DNA of 64,000 nucleotides, from positions 124,001 through 188,000 of the forward strand of contig CAWKAO010000003.1 in assembly GCA_963847665.1 (NCBI GenBank), written 5' to 3'. Positions 10,276-19,019 of the stretch are shown one piece after another (the stretch's first letter is position 1; each line of letters begins with the position of its first letter). This stretch comes from CAWKAO01 sp963847665 (GTDB taxonomy: Bacteria; Actinomycetota; Humimicrobiia; Humimicrobiales; Humimicrobiaceae). The position numbers were made by a program, and so were the translations under genes. Below the pieces are notes generated by a model. That model was not told the origin of the DNA, did no database searches, and saw only the letters and a list, made by a program, of their open reading frames with translations.

Positions 10276-10304
10276 AAATTTAATCAAATCAATTAGCAGT
10301 ATTA

Positions 10305-12311
10305 TTATTCAGAATATTTAATCTCATATATTTCAAGATTTTTTATCACTGCGGTACCATCATCTAAGGTATAGATCCTGAAATATATATTTCCGCTTTC
10401 TGGGATCTCTCCTGAATTTAATATTTCTATTATCTGGGTAAATTTTTCACCTGGATCCTCAAGGGCAACATTGAACTCCTGTTCAGGTCTGTCATACCCA
10501 TCGGCAAAGAAATCAAAATTTATATAAGCGTCGCTAAAGGTTTCATTTTTGATCTCAAAACTTATCAGATAATCCGTATTGTCTTTAATATCTATAGGTG
10601 TTTTTAAAACCTTAAGAATATTTTTTCCACCATTTAAAAATATACTTTTCTTATCAGGCAATATCTCCATATTTTCATATTCCGCAGAATCTAGAGTTTT
10701 ATAATCAAGCAATGGGTTAATTGAAGACTTTTTAAAAGAGTAAAGGACAAAATCTTCAAAACCGACTATTGAGTCATCAAATTTTTTATTGATCCTCTTA
10801 AATAAATATTTTTCCGGGACTCTATCATCCTGCACCGCACTTCCATTGACTACGACAAGGATTTCCTGGCTCTTATTCATAAACGAAAGCGCTTTTTTAA
10901 ATATTACCTCTTCCCTGAGATCATTTGACCTTATACTGTAAGGGCAAATCCTCCCGAAGGTATCAGACTGTGGAAAGTATATATCCTTGTTCAGATAAGC
11001 GACAATTGTATGGACGTCAATATCTTTATAACCTACTATCACTGTATTTTTAAGGTCAAAATTTCCATCGATATATTCTGCGATCTGTTTTCCTGAAGAA
11101 TAAGGATACCTATAATCATAATAAGCTGCTGTGGCTGAGCTGCTTATAGTTAGTGATAGGACTAATATTAAAAATATTTTACCCAGTAAAATATTTTTAT
11201 TTCGCTTAAATCTAATAAGGTAAGCACTTCTGTCATCCTGTAGGTCAGATAGCCAGATGCACGCGGCCATAAATATAAAAATCAGTCCACCGTGCCTTGT
11301 GCCGCCGTATATAAAATAAATCGCACCTATAAGGGTTGAAGCACCGATCAAATATAGCCATGCTATTCTTTTTTTCATTAACAGGACTGGAAATAAAAAT
11401 ATTACCAGCGAAAGTATATAAAGATAAACATGGTTAAATCTTAAAAGAAATGAATAGATAAGATTAGTATTCCTGAACTCAAAACCAAAACGTGGTATCT
11501 GCAAAAAGACAGATATTATATATTTGGATGCCAGAAAAGGAAATCTGCTTAGTTGTTCGGCTGTCACATTAAATATAGTCGTCACTGATGGTCCCCAAAC
11601 AGTCCCCTGTATCGCCTGTGAGCCAAGTTCCCAGAAAAGCAGCACAAAACCTGCAATGATTATCAATGAAAAGATAGATAATTTTGTCCTGGTTGTTTGT
11701 TTAAGAATATCTCTTCTGTCAGAAATAAAATCGATTATCATTAACAGCAAAAAAAATAAAGATATTAGAAAAGTATATAGATGGGCCTGGCCCATAAAAA
11801 ATAATGCAATCGATATGGGGATCAGATTCTTATACTTATCCCTGTAAAGAACGCAAAAAATAATGATCGGCAGGACCCCCAGCGCATAATTTCTTGAAAC
11901 TATTGAATATTCATAAAATGGAAAGTATCCAAAAACAAATAAAACATTGATTATTTTATTAAAGGGGGAATATTTCACAAAGAGAAAACAGGTTGAGGAG
12001 GATAATATCAAATGGACTATTTTCATACTTTCAGGATTTCCAGTCGCGAAGTGGGAGATCAAATACAGAATGGCGTTCCATAAAAAAGGATGCCCATAAT
12101 TATCCCGCATATTGAAAAGAAATTCCCGGATATTACTGCTTCCTATTGCAATGTTCCAGGCTTTTGCTTCATCGCCCCAGAGTTCATGGCGGAGGATGAG
12201 TATTACACTTAAAATCAAAAATAAAGCAGTTATGATATAAGGAAAAGCTTTCTCCAAGGTTTGGTATTTTTTACTGTTAAGATTTGACATTTTTCTTTGA
12301 GTCCGAAACAT
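10305..12311 (-). CDS. GT-C membrane glycosyltransferase with C-terminal beta-sandwich domain
   Basis: 668 residues. The N-terminal two thirds are about 11 helices with the GT39 signatures ELWGDEAKAWN, NYGHPFLWN and SRNYALGVLP. After the last helix (about residue 410) comes a soluble region. The end (about 560-668) is a beta-rich module with FFADGYDRPEQEFNV and FRIYTLDDGTA. The same module ends the gene at 16817-18940, so the two share a fused accessory domain, perhaps for carbohydrate or acceptor binding. The start is ATG 12311; ATG 12290 is an alternative. A good -10/-35 pair lies just upstream. The gene is antiparallel to its neighbours. Confidence 0.76.
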   Translation of the reverse strand: MFRTQRKMSNLNSKKYQTLEKAFPYIITALFLILSVILILRHELWGDEAKAWNIAIGSSNIREFLFNMRDNYGHPFLWNAILYLISHFATGNPESMKIVHLILSSSTCFLFVKYSPFNKIINVLFVFGYFPFYEYSIVSRNYALGVLPIIIFCVLYRDKYKNLIPISIALFFMGQAHLYTFLISLFFLLLMIIDFISDRRDILKQTTRTKLSIFSLIIIAGFVLLFWELGSQAIQGTVWGPSVTTIFNVTAEQLSRFPFLASKYIISVFLQIPRFGFEFRNTNLIYSFLLRFNHVYLYILSLVIFLFPVLLMKKRIAWLYLIGASTLIGAIYFIYGGTRHGGLIFIFMAACIWLSDLQDDRSAYLIRFKRNKNILLGKIFLILVLSLTISSSATAAYYDYRYPYSSGKQIAEYIDGNFDLKNTVIVGYKDIDVHTIVAYLNKDIYFPQSDTFGRICPYSIRSNDLREEVIFKKALSFMNKSQEILVVVNGSAVQDDRVPEKYLFKRINKKFDDSIVGFEDFVLYSFKKSSINPLLDYKTLDSAEYENMEILPDKKSIFLNGGKNILKVLKTPIDIKDNTDYLISFEIKNETFSDAYINFDFFADGYDRPEQEFNVALEDPGEKFTQIIEILNSGEIPESGNIYFRIYTLDDGTAVIKNLEIYEIKYSE

Positions 12312-12338
12312 ATTAGGTAATGATATTTATTATAATTT

Positions 12339-12368
12339 ATTATAGAAACTTGAAAAGACTTTGATCAA
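12339..12368 (-). promoter_or_regulatory. Candidate promoter for the GT-C gene at 10305-12311
   Basis: On the minus strand TTGATC (12368-12363) is followed by an 18-base spacer and a perfect TATAAT (12344-12339). The predicted start site is near 12332, about 20 bases before the ATG at 12311. The rest of 12312-12545 is AT-rich noncoding DNA between two divergent genes. Confidence 0.45.
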
Positions 12369-12545
12369 CAAGAATATACCATATAATGACAGAATCAAAT
12401 TATAATGTTAATTATTTTATTTTAATCAATAATAAATTAAATGTTTAAAAATATCTCTTAAAAATTTATAATAAGAAAAAATATTTTTTTCGGACCTGAC
12501 ATAGTAATCAGAACTTTTTCATGGACTGATATCCTTGAGGGAAAA

Positions 12546-14141
12546 ATGACGGAAAATTTTAACCATCAATTAAATGACTCCAACAGCTTTGGTAATGATA
12601 TCAAGTCCATCTTCATAAAAGACTATAAATTTATAATATTTGCTTTTATTTTCGCTATCACTACACACATATTACTATGGATAGCATACCCGCTTCACTG
12701 GGGCCCGGATGGTCCAAATTACATTTATTACTACCTGGATATTTTTAATAAAAATCCATTATTTCCGATGATTTTGACATACAGGACTCCTGTTGCGCCT
12801 CTTTTCTATGGGTTTTTATTGGAGCTCGGTGGAAGCATTGCTGTTTCAATGGTAATTGAGGTCCTATCGCTTCTTCTTATTCCTGCAGTTTATTTACTGT
12901 CACTATCATGGGGAAAATATTCTGCCAGGGTAGCGACTATACTTTTTATCGCATTCCTGCCATATCAAATTCAGTTTCACCAGATCAGTTCAGATGCTCT
13001 CTTCTCATGGTTTGTACTGATTTTCTTTCTTTCGCTTAAATATGCTATCGCTCATAAAAATATCTATTCATGGTTGATATCGGGTATTATTGCATCTTTG
13101 ACAATCCTTACCAGGCCTTCAGGCCTTGTAATAGTTATTATCCCTGTTGTCTTATTTTTCCTTAATCTAAAATTTAAAAAAATATTAAAACTTGCCGGAG
13201 TCTTCCTATTATGTATAATTGTTTTTCTTGGCTCATTTATTATTTTTAAGGGAGTAAGGTTAAACGACTATGGTCTGTCCAGAGGCTCAAATTATACCGC
13301 TTTTATGAGGATCTACACTCTTCAGGAATCTTTATGGAGCCCGGATAATGGGCCAGAATCAAAAAAACTTGTTTCAATAGTCGAGGAAAAACTTCTAACT
13401 ACAGATCTTTATAAAAAATATGATATCGATATTAAAAAGGTTCTGGCACACCAACCAAACAGAAGAATACTTGGAGATATCATAGTCACAGTTGACCGGG
13501 TAGAAGGCTGGAACACTGAATATGAGCTTTTAAAAAAAGTCGCCTATGAGTCAATTAAGGCCAGCTCTTTTTCATTTCTTGAACATTATTTAAGGGATAT
13601 ATTATTGCTTATCACCATAAACCAAGATGTCCCGGAAGCCCCTGGAATAAATGATACAAAAATATACCTGAACGATATAAATTCTTATACTGAAGAGGAT
13701 CTTCCCAAACCAACAGAAGGAGAGTTAATTCCTTTTTCAAATACCTGGTGGATGCTTTCCCGCCCAGATGGAAGTCTTCCCAGTACCTTGCAACTAAGTA
13801 ATTTCAATGAAAGATATGAGGCTATTGTATCAGACATTGACAATCCAGGAGGTTCAGAAAAGCTTGTAAAGCTAGTAAACAGGTTATGGGATACGATTAA
13901 TATACCTATCTCATATTTTTGGGTGTTTGGAATTTTTGCAATAATATTTTCTAAAAAGTTAAACAGGATTTTATTGATCACGATAATCATTTTTTCTCTG
14001 ATAATAATTGTCGGCACATTGTATGCGGCACATGTATATACACGATACAGGCTACCACTTGACCCTTTATTGATGATAGCAGGTGTTGCAGGATTTTTTT
14101 CGATAATCGAAAGAATCCATCAAAAAAATCAAAATAATTAA
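12546..14141 (+). CDS. GT39-like membrane glycosyltransferase
   Basis: 531 residues with about ten helices. A short cytoplasmic tail (1-25) precedes helix 1, followed by the outer loop LHWGPDGPNYIYYY and TYRTPVAPLFYG, the GT39-type D and RxP motifs. LLIPAVYLLSLSWG and LTRPSGLV follow. A soluble insertion (about 265-440) precedes the last helices and DPLLMIAGVAGFFSII. The ribosome binding site is good (GAGGG, 5 bases before ATG 12546). Fourteen bases downstream begins a GT2 enzyme with membrane helices, so the two are probably a donor-making and donor-using pair in one operon. Confidence 0.77.
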   Translation: MTENFNHQLNDSNSFGNDIKSIFIKDYKFIIFAFIFAITTHILLWIAYPLHWGPDGPNYIYYYLDIFNKNPLFPMILTYRTPVAPLFYGFLLELGGSIAVSMVIEVLSLLLIPAVYLLSLSWGKYSARVATILFIAFLPYQIQFHQISSDALFSWFVLIFFLSLKYAIAHKNIYSWLISGIIASLTILTRPSGLVIVIIPVVLFFLNLKFKKILKLAGVFLLCIIVFLGSFIIFKGVRLNDYGLSRGSNYTAFMRIYTLQESLWSPDNGPESKKLVSIVEEKLLTTDLYKKYDIDIKKVLAHQPNRRILGDIIVTVDRVEGWNTEYELLKKVAYESIKASSFSFLEHYLRDILLLITINQDVPEAPGINDTKIYLNDINSYTEEDLPKPTEGELIPFSNTWWMLSRPDGSLPSTLQLSNFNERYEAIVSDIDNPGGSEKLVKLVNRLWDTINIPISYFWVFGIFAIIFSKKLNRILLITIIIFSLIIIVGTLYAAHVYTRYRLPLDPLLMIAGVAGFFSIIERIHQKNQNN

Positions 14142-14155
14142 AAAGGCAGACCGCT

Positions 14156-15112
14156 ATGAAACTTTTTATACAGGTACCATGCTTTAATGAAGAAGCATTT
14201 ATCAGAGATACGCTTGATGCTTTCCCTGAAAAAATTAATGGCATAGACACAATAGAAATCCTTATAATCGATGATGGCAGTAGCGATAATACTATAGAAG
14301 TCGCAAAAAAATGGGGTATCGAGCATATTTTAAAACTTCCGGGACATTTGGGCCTTGCAAAGGCATATATTGCAGGTATAGAGTACTGCCTTAAAAATGG
14401 TGCTGACATTATAGTCAATACAGATGCTGATAACCAATATTATTCTGAGGATATAGAAACCCTTGTAAAGCCCATACTGGGGAGGGAGGCAGAATTAGTA
14501 ATCGGGACAAGACCGATCGATGAAATAAAGACTTTTTCATTTACGAAAAAACTGCTTCAGAAATTTGGAAGCTGGGTTGTTAGGGTTGTCTCAAATTCTG
14601 AAGTTAAAGATGTCACCAGCGGATTCAGGGCACTTACCAGAGATGCAGCAAGTAAAATAAACGTCTTTTCCAATTATACCTACACAGTCGAAACAATAAT
14701 CCAGGCTGGCCTGAGCGGCATTACAACAATTTCCGTTCCGATCAGGGTCAACAAACAGACCAGGCCTTCAAGACTGATCCGGAATATTCCTGAATATATT
14801 TTCAGGAATCTGTTCACTATACTTAGAATTTTTTTACTCTATAAACCCTTTCGGTTTTTTGCACTGATAAGCTTAATATTCGGCATTCCCGGTATTACAC
14901 TCGGCATAAGATATTTATACATTCTCGTAAATGGTATCCCCGGGCAACATATTCAATCCCTTATACTTTCAGCTATACTTATAATCGCTGGAGTCTTATT
15001 TTTTATCCTTGGGTTGCTGGGAGACCTTATATCAGTTAACAAGAAACTTTTGATCGATATAAAAGCATCTTTAAGATTATCAAAATTCGATGGAGATAAA
15101 AACAATAATTGA
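14156..15112 (+). CDS. GT2 polyprenyl-phosphate sugar synthase with two C-terminal helices
   Basis: 318 residues. The GT-A domain shows IQVPCFNEEAFI, ILIIDDGSSDNT, GLAKAYIAGI and NTDADNQY (DxD-type metal site). VTSGFRALTR and VPIRVNKQTRPSRL follow. Two helices (about 235-260 and 270-300) anchor it in the membrane, the GtrB/DPM1-with-TM arrangement. The family transfers a sugar from an NDP-sugar to a polyprenyl phosphate. It follows the GT39-like gene by 14 bases with an AAGGCAG ribosome binding site. Which sugar it uses cannot be read from the sequence. Confidence 0.8.
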   Translation: MKLFIQVPCFNEEAFIRDTLDAFPEKINGIDTIEILIIDDGSSDNTIEVAKKWGIEHILKLPGHLGLAKAYIAGIEYCLKNGADIIVNTDADNQYYSEDIETLVKPILGREAELVIGTRPIDEIKTFSFTKKLLQKFGSWVVRVVSNSEVKDVTSGFRALTRDAASKINVFSNYTYTVETIIQAGLSGITTISVPIRVNKQTRPSRLIRNIPEYIFRNLFTILRIFLLYKPFRFFALISLIFGIPGITLGIRYLYILVNGIPGQHIQSLILSAILIIAGVLFFILGLLGDLISVNKKLLIDIKASLRLSKFDGDKNNN

Positions 15113-15170
15113 TTTTTAACATATGATTGTTATATATAAAAATAAATATTTTTATTAAAAAACTTTTTAT

Positions 15171-16793
15171 ATGCTAGAAAGAATAAAAAAAATAGCTGAA
15201 AATAATTACAGGGTCATTGTAATTATTTTTTTTATAGCTTTTCTTATAATCGGCCTGATTTCTGTCGGCGATTATGGATTTTCCACAGATGAAGGACTGC
15301 AGTATGATCTTGGGAACTCTGCTGTAAAATTGTTATTAAATAATGATAGGGTCATTTATGAATTAAATAACAGGTATCATGGCACGGCTTTTACACTCAT
15401 CATGACCATAATACAGAGAAATTTTGATATCAGTGACACAAGGACTATTTTTTTATTAAGACATTATTTTACTTTTTTACTTTTCTTTACCTCAGTTATA
15501 CTTTTCTATTTTCTCTGCAGGAACATTTTTAAATCATGGAAAATCGGATTACTTGGCAGCATCTTCCTGGTCCTTTCTCCAAGAATATTTGTAGACGCTT
15601 TCTATAATCCAAAAGATCTTCCTTTTTTATCTATGTTTGTTATTTCTATCTTTACACTCAATAGGTTCCTTGAAAAAGGTGGGCTAGGGCTGGCATTTTT
15701 TCATGGGATAGCTTCAGGTTTTGCCTGTAGCATGAGAATTGTCGGTGTATTGGTTCCCTTTTTCACAATATTATTTCTTATTTTTGAACTGGTCCTTAAA
15801 AAAAAGGACAGCCAAAATACTAAAGACATGCAGATCAAAAAAAGGATACAGCATCTGCTGATATACTTACTTATTACGATAATTGTCTTTCTCGTACTTA
15901 TGCCTTCTATCGTTACAGATCCTATAAAACATTTCTTTGCCGCCATCAAGCATATGTCAGATTTTCCCCATAACACTACATTTTTATATATGGGACAGGT
16001 TTTAACCACCGGAAATGGCCTGCCCTGGCATTATTTGCCTGTAAATATATTAATAATGACTCCTATTCCCTATACCATTTTATTTTTTATAGGGATCGTA
16101 TTTTTATTCGTCCAGGTAAAAAGAAAAAACGGGATTTATTATAATGCGAACAAATATATTATTATTGCTGTCTTATGGTTCTTAATGCCTGTACTTTCTG
16201 CAATTTTTTTAAGCTCCAATATGTACAACGGATGGCGCCAGATGTATTTTGTTTATCCGGCATTTTTAATAATAGGGTTAAATGGTGTTAAAAAAATATA
16301 TGGGATTTTTGAGAAAAAATTAAAGCCGGGATACTATAATATTATTTCAATAATGATTACTGGTCTATTATTAATTAATATAGTATTTTTTACACAGATA
16401 ATAGTAAGATTGCACCCATATGAATATGTCTATCACAATATGCTTGCAGGAAAAGACCTGAAAGAAGTCAAAGAAAACTTCATACTTGATTACTGGGCTT
16501 TATCCTATAAAGACGGTTTTGAATATATTTTAAGAACTGATAATAGAGATAAAATAACTTTTACAGTAAGATGTGCTCCAAAGGAATCGCTAATATCTCT
16601 TTTCCCGGAGCAGGATAGAAATAGGTTGAAATACGTTACTAACATCCAGGATGCAGATTATTTTTTGAATAATTATCAGTGCGGTGATCTGATCCTTGAA
16701 TCACAGGGAGTCGAGCAGTCAGACTTGAAGAATAAGGTATACTCTACATATTTAAATGGTGTAGAATTACTGGTAGTCTATAAGTTAAAATAA
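15171..16793 (+). CDS. GT39-like membrane glycosyltransferase, paralogue 2 of 3
   Basis: 540 residues, collinear with the genes at 5132 and 22763. It has the first-loop DYGFSTDEGLQYDLGN with the acidic pair, then LLRHYFTFLLFF, LSPRIFVDAFYNPKDLPF, MYNGWRQMYFVYPAF, HPYEYVYHN and DYWALSYKDGFEYI. About 11 helices. The C-terminal soluble tail ends in VYSTYLNGVELLVVYKLK, as in the paralogues. No ribosome binding site is evident before ATG 15171. It is followed 23 bases later by a GT-C enzyme with a fused beta-domain in the same direction. Confidence 0.82.
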   Translation: MLERIKKIAENNYRVIVIIFFIAFLIIGLISVGDYGFSTDEGLQYDLGNSAVKLLLNNDRVIYELNNRYHGTAFTLIMTIIQRNFDISDTRTIFLLRHYFTFLLFFTSVILFYFLCRNIFKSWKIGLLGSIFLVLSPRIFVDAFYNPKDLPFLSMFVISIFTLNRFLEKGGLGLAFFHGIASGFACSMRIVGVLVPFFTILFLIFELVLKKKDSQNTKDMQIKKRIQHLLIYLLITIIVFLVLMPSIVTDPIKHFFAAIKHMSDFPHNTTFLYMGQVLTTGNGLPWHYLPVNILIMTPIPYTILFFIGIVFLFVQVKRKNGIYYNANKYIIIAVLWFLMPVLSAIFLSSNMYNGWRQMYFVYPAFLIIGLNGVKKIYGIFEKKLKPGYYNIISIMITGLLLINIVFFTQIIVRLHPYEYVYHNMLAGKDLKEVKENFILDYWALSYKDGFEYILRTDNRDKITFTVRCAPKESLISLFPEQDRNRLKYVTNIQDADYFLNNYQCGDLILESQGVEQSDLKNKVYSTYLNGVELLVVYKLK

Positions 16794-16816
16794 AACAAGA
16801 GGGATAAACGTTTAAT

Positions 16817-18940
16817 ATGAAAAATAAGAAATTGAAAGTATTGCTCATAATCCTGACATCAATAATAATTTTTGCAGGTTTTTTACTTCTTGTCCTCCCT
16901 TTTTTAAAATTATCTATCAAAGGTACTGAGTTTAGTGGCATTATGTTGATTTTATCAGGCAGCATAATAATGCTGGGGCTTGAAAGATTGGAAAACTTAA
17001 CAGGTAGATTTTTTAAAAAGCTTTTTTCTGCAATTAAAGATGAGGGAAGACCCCATCTTATTTTTTTGCTGATCATATTTATATCCGGAATCATTTTCAG
17101 GATTATTTTTATTACAAAACAGATCAATTACAGTGAAGCATTTATTTACCTTGATTATCTGAGAGAGAGGACTTTTAATGACCTTTTCTTCTACTCATCC
17201 GCAGATAATTTTATTCTTAATAATCTCTTTATGAAGCCATTGTCTTTAATATCCAGTGATCTATGGGTCTTAAGGTTGCCTTCATTAATAGCAGGTATGA
17301 TTATAATCCCCGCATCTTATGTCACAACAAGGATCTTATATAATAAGCATGCAGCACTGATCGCTTCAGCAATCATATCCTCCTCTTCATACTTCATTTA
17401 TTATTCTACCGATATGAGAGGCGTCTCTCTTCTTCTACTTGTTTTTCTATTTACCGTAATGACTGCTACGTTTTTAAGAAAAAACGATGAGATGATCGCA
17501 TGGGTCTTTATATCATTGCTATCAGCTTTAGGATTCTATCTAACCGCTTTTTATTTTTTACCTTTTATGACAGTTATGATTTGGCTTATTCTTTCTGCAA
17601 TTTTTAAGGACACTGCATATAGTCTGTGGAATGCAATAAAACGTGTTCTTTTAGTTGCAGCTGTGTCTTTTATGTTTACTTTTCTTTTTTATATTCCAGT
17701 TATCATAACTTCAGGAATAAGAGATACGGTAAACTTTAATTTTTCAAAAGCTGAAAATTTAAAATTAGCGCTTAAATCCTTAATAGACCTGATCAGGCCA
17801 GAATGGATTGGCTTAAATGCAATTATTAACTTGATTTTTATAATTCTGTTATTTATTGCAGTTATCTTTTCAGTAACTATAAGCAGAAAAAATAAAAAGC
17901 ATAAGATTTCCTTATTTTATGCTGTCGCAATAGTAATTACTATATTTATGCTTTCTTTAGTAAAATTTTCTTCTGCAGTTTCAATGGCTTTTATTCCACT
18001 ATCCTTGATCATTATTGCATCATATGGAATAAGCTACATCCTGGGAACTGACAGAATATTAAATGGAACAGCAATAAACAGAAAGTTATCCCGGTCAGCA
18101 GCTATTTTCGCAACAGTGTCTTTGATTGCAATATTTTCTGTGGGGCTTATTTTTAATTCTATTTCACTTATAAATGTGACTGACACTTTAAAGGATTCTG
18201 ACAGGATTGTATCAGATTACGGCAGTAAATTTACAACTGGAAATAAAGTGATCCTTCAAAAACCAGCTGATTATCTGATGATGTACTCACTTAAAACCCA
18301 GGGAATTAACTATACAGGATATGAAGATGTCTTATACCCTGATAATAATATTATTATTTTAGTAAGCAAATCAGCCGGGCAAAATGTTGATGAAATATTA
18401 AATAACTTCTACTCGACACACGACCTTCTATCTCTAGGTTTTACAGATCCTGAAATCTTAAAAGATTATCCTACCGCAACAATTTACGAATCCAGAAATA
18501 GGGTTGTGGCAGATAATATTATTTTTGATCTGACCGATCCTTCAAATGAAAATAATATTGAAATGGAAAAATTCATATTCTCCTCTGAACCTGAGATTGA
18601 CGAGTTTCTTTTAGATGATTTTAATCCGGAATCTCTAAAATATGTAAAAATATCTGTCAGCCTTCAAAAAGATACAGAATACCTAATAAGATTTAAGATC
18701 AAAGCAGACCAACTGACCAATAAGATATTTATTGATTTTTTCGGAGACAATTATGACAATCCTGATCAGGAATTTAATATTGACCCTGAAACAATCAAAC
18801 AGGGCTCCTTTGTAGAGGTCAGAAAGGTCATTAATTCAGGTGAATTTAAAGATGGGATAGATACATTTTTCAGGATTTTCACATATGCTAACGGGCACCT
18901 ACAGATACAGGATCTCAAGATCTATAAGGTTGATGATTAA
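16817..18940 (+). CDS. GT-C-like membrane protein with C-terminal beta-sandwich domain
   Basis: 707 residues: two helices at the N-terminus, then about ten more with the GT39-like YYSTDMRGVSLLLL and LWVLRLPSLIAG. The first large loop has NYSEAFIYLDYLRERTF, where the usual Asp-Glu pair is reduced to a single Glu. Catalysis is therefore less certain than in its neighbours. A soluble stretch starts near 475. The last 110 residues (FFGDNYDNPDQEFNI, FRIFTYANGH) are homologous to the end of the gene at 10305-12311. GAGGG lies 13 bases before the ATG. It is likely co-transcribed with the GT39 gene upstream and the toroid protein downstream. Confidence 0.73.
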   Translation: MKNKKLKVLLIILTSIIIFAGFLLLVLPFLKLSIKGTEFSGIMLILSGSIIMLGLERLENLTGRFFKKLFSAIKDEGRPHLIFLLIIFISGIIFRIIFITKQINYSEAFIYLDYLRERTFNDLFFYSSADNFILNNLFMKPLSLISSDLWVLRLPSLIAGMIIIPASYVTTRILYNKHAALIASAIISSSSYFIYYSTDMRGVSLLLLVFLFTVMTATFLRKNDEMIAWVFISLLSALGFYLTAFYFLPFMTVMIWLILSAIFKDTAYSLWNAIKRVLLVAAVSFMFTFLFYIPVIITSGIRDTVNFNFSKAENLKLALKSLIDLIRPEWIGLNAIINLIFIILLFIAVIFSVTISRKNKKHKISLFYAVAIVITIFMLSLVKFSSAVSMAFIPLSLIIIASYGISYILGTDRILNGTAINRKLSRSAAIFATVSLIAIFSVGLIFNSISLINVTDTLKDSDRIVSDYGSKFTTGNKVILQKPADYLMMYSLKTQGINYTGYEDVLYPDNNIIILVSKSAGQNVDEILNNFYSTHDLLSLGFTDPEILKDYPTATIYESRNRVVADNIIFDLTDPSNENNIEMEKFIFSSEPEIDEFLLDDFNPESLKYVKISVSLQKDTEYLIRFKIKADQLTNKIFIDFFGDNYDNPDQEFNIDPETIKQGSFVEVRKVINSGEFKDGIDTFFRIFTYANGHLQIQDLKIYKVDD

Positions 18941-19019
18941 TTTAACAGGATATTTTTACATATCATTTAGATGGAAAAAAATATATAATATCGACAGTTA
19001 AAAACAGCAAAAAGGTTTT

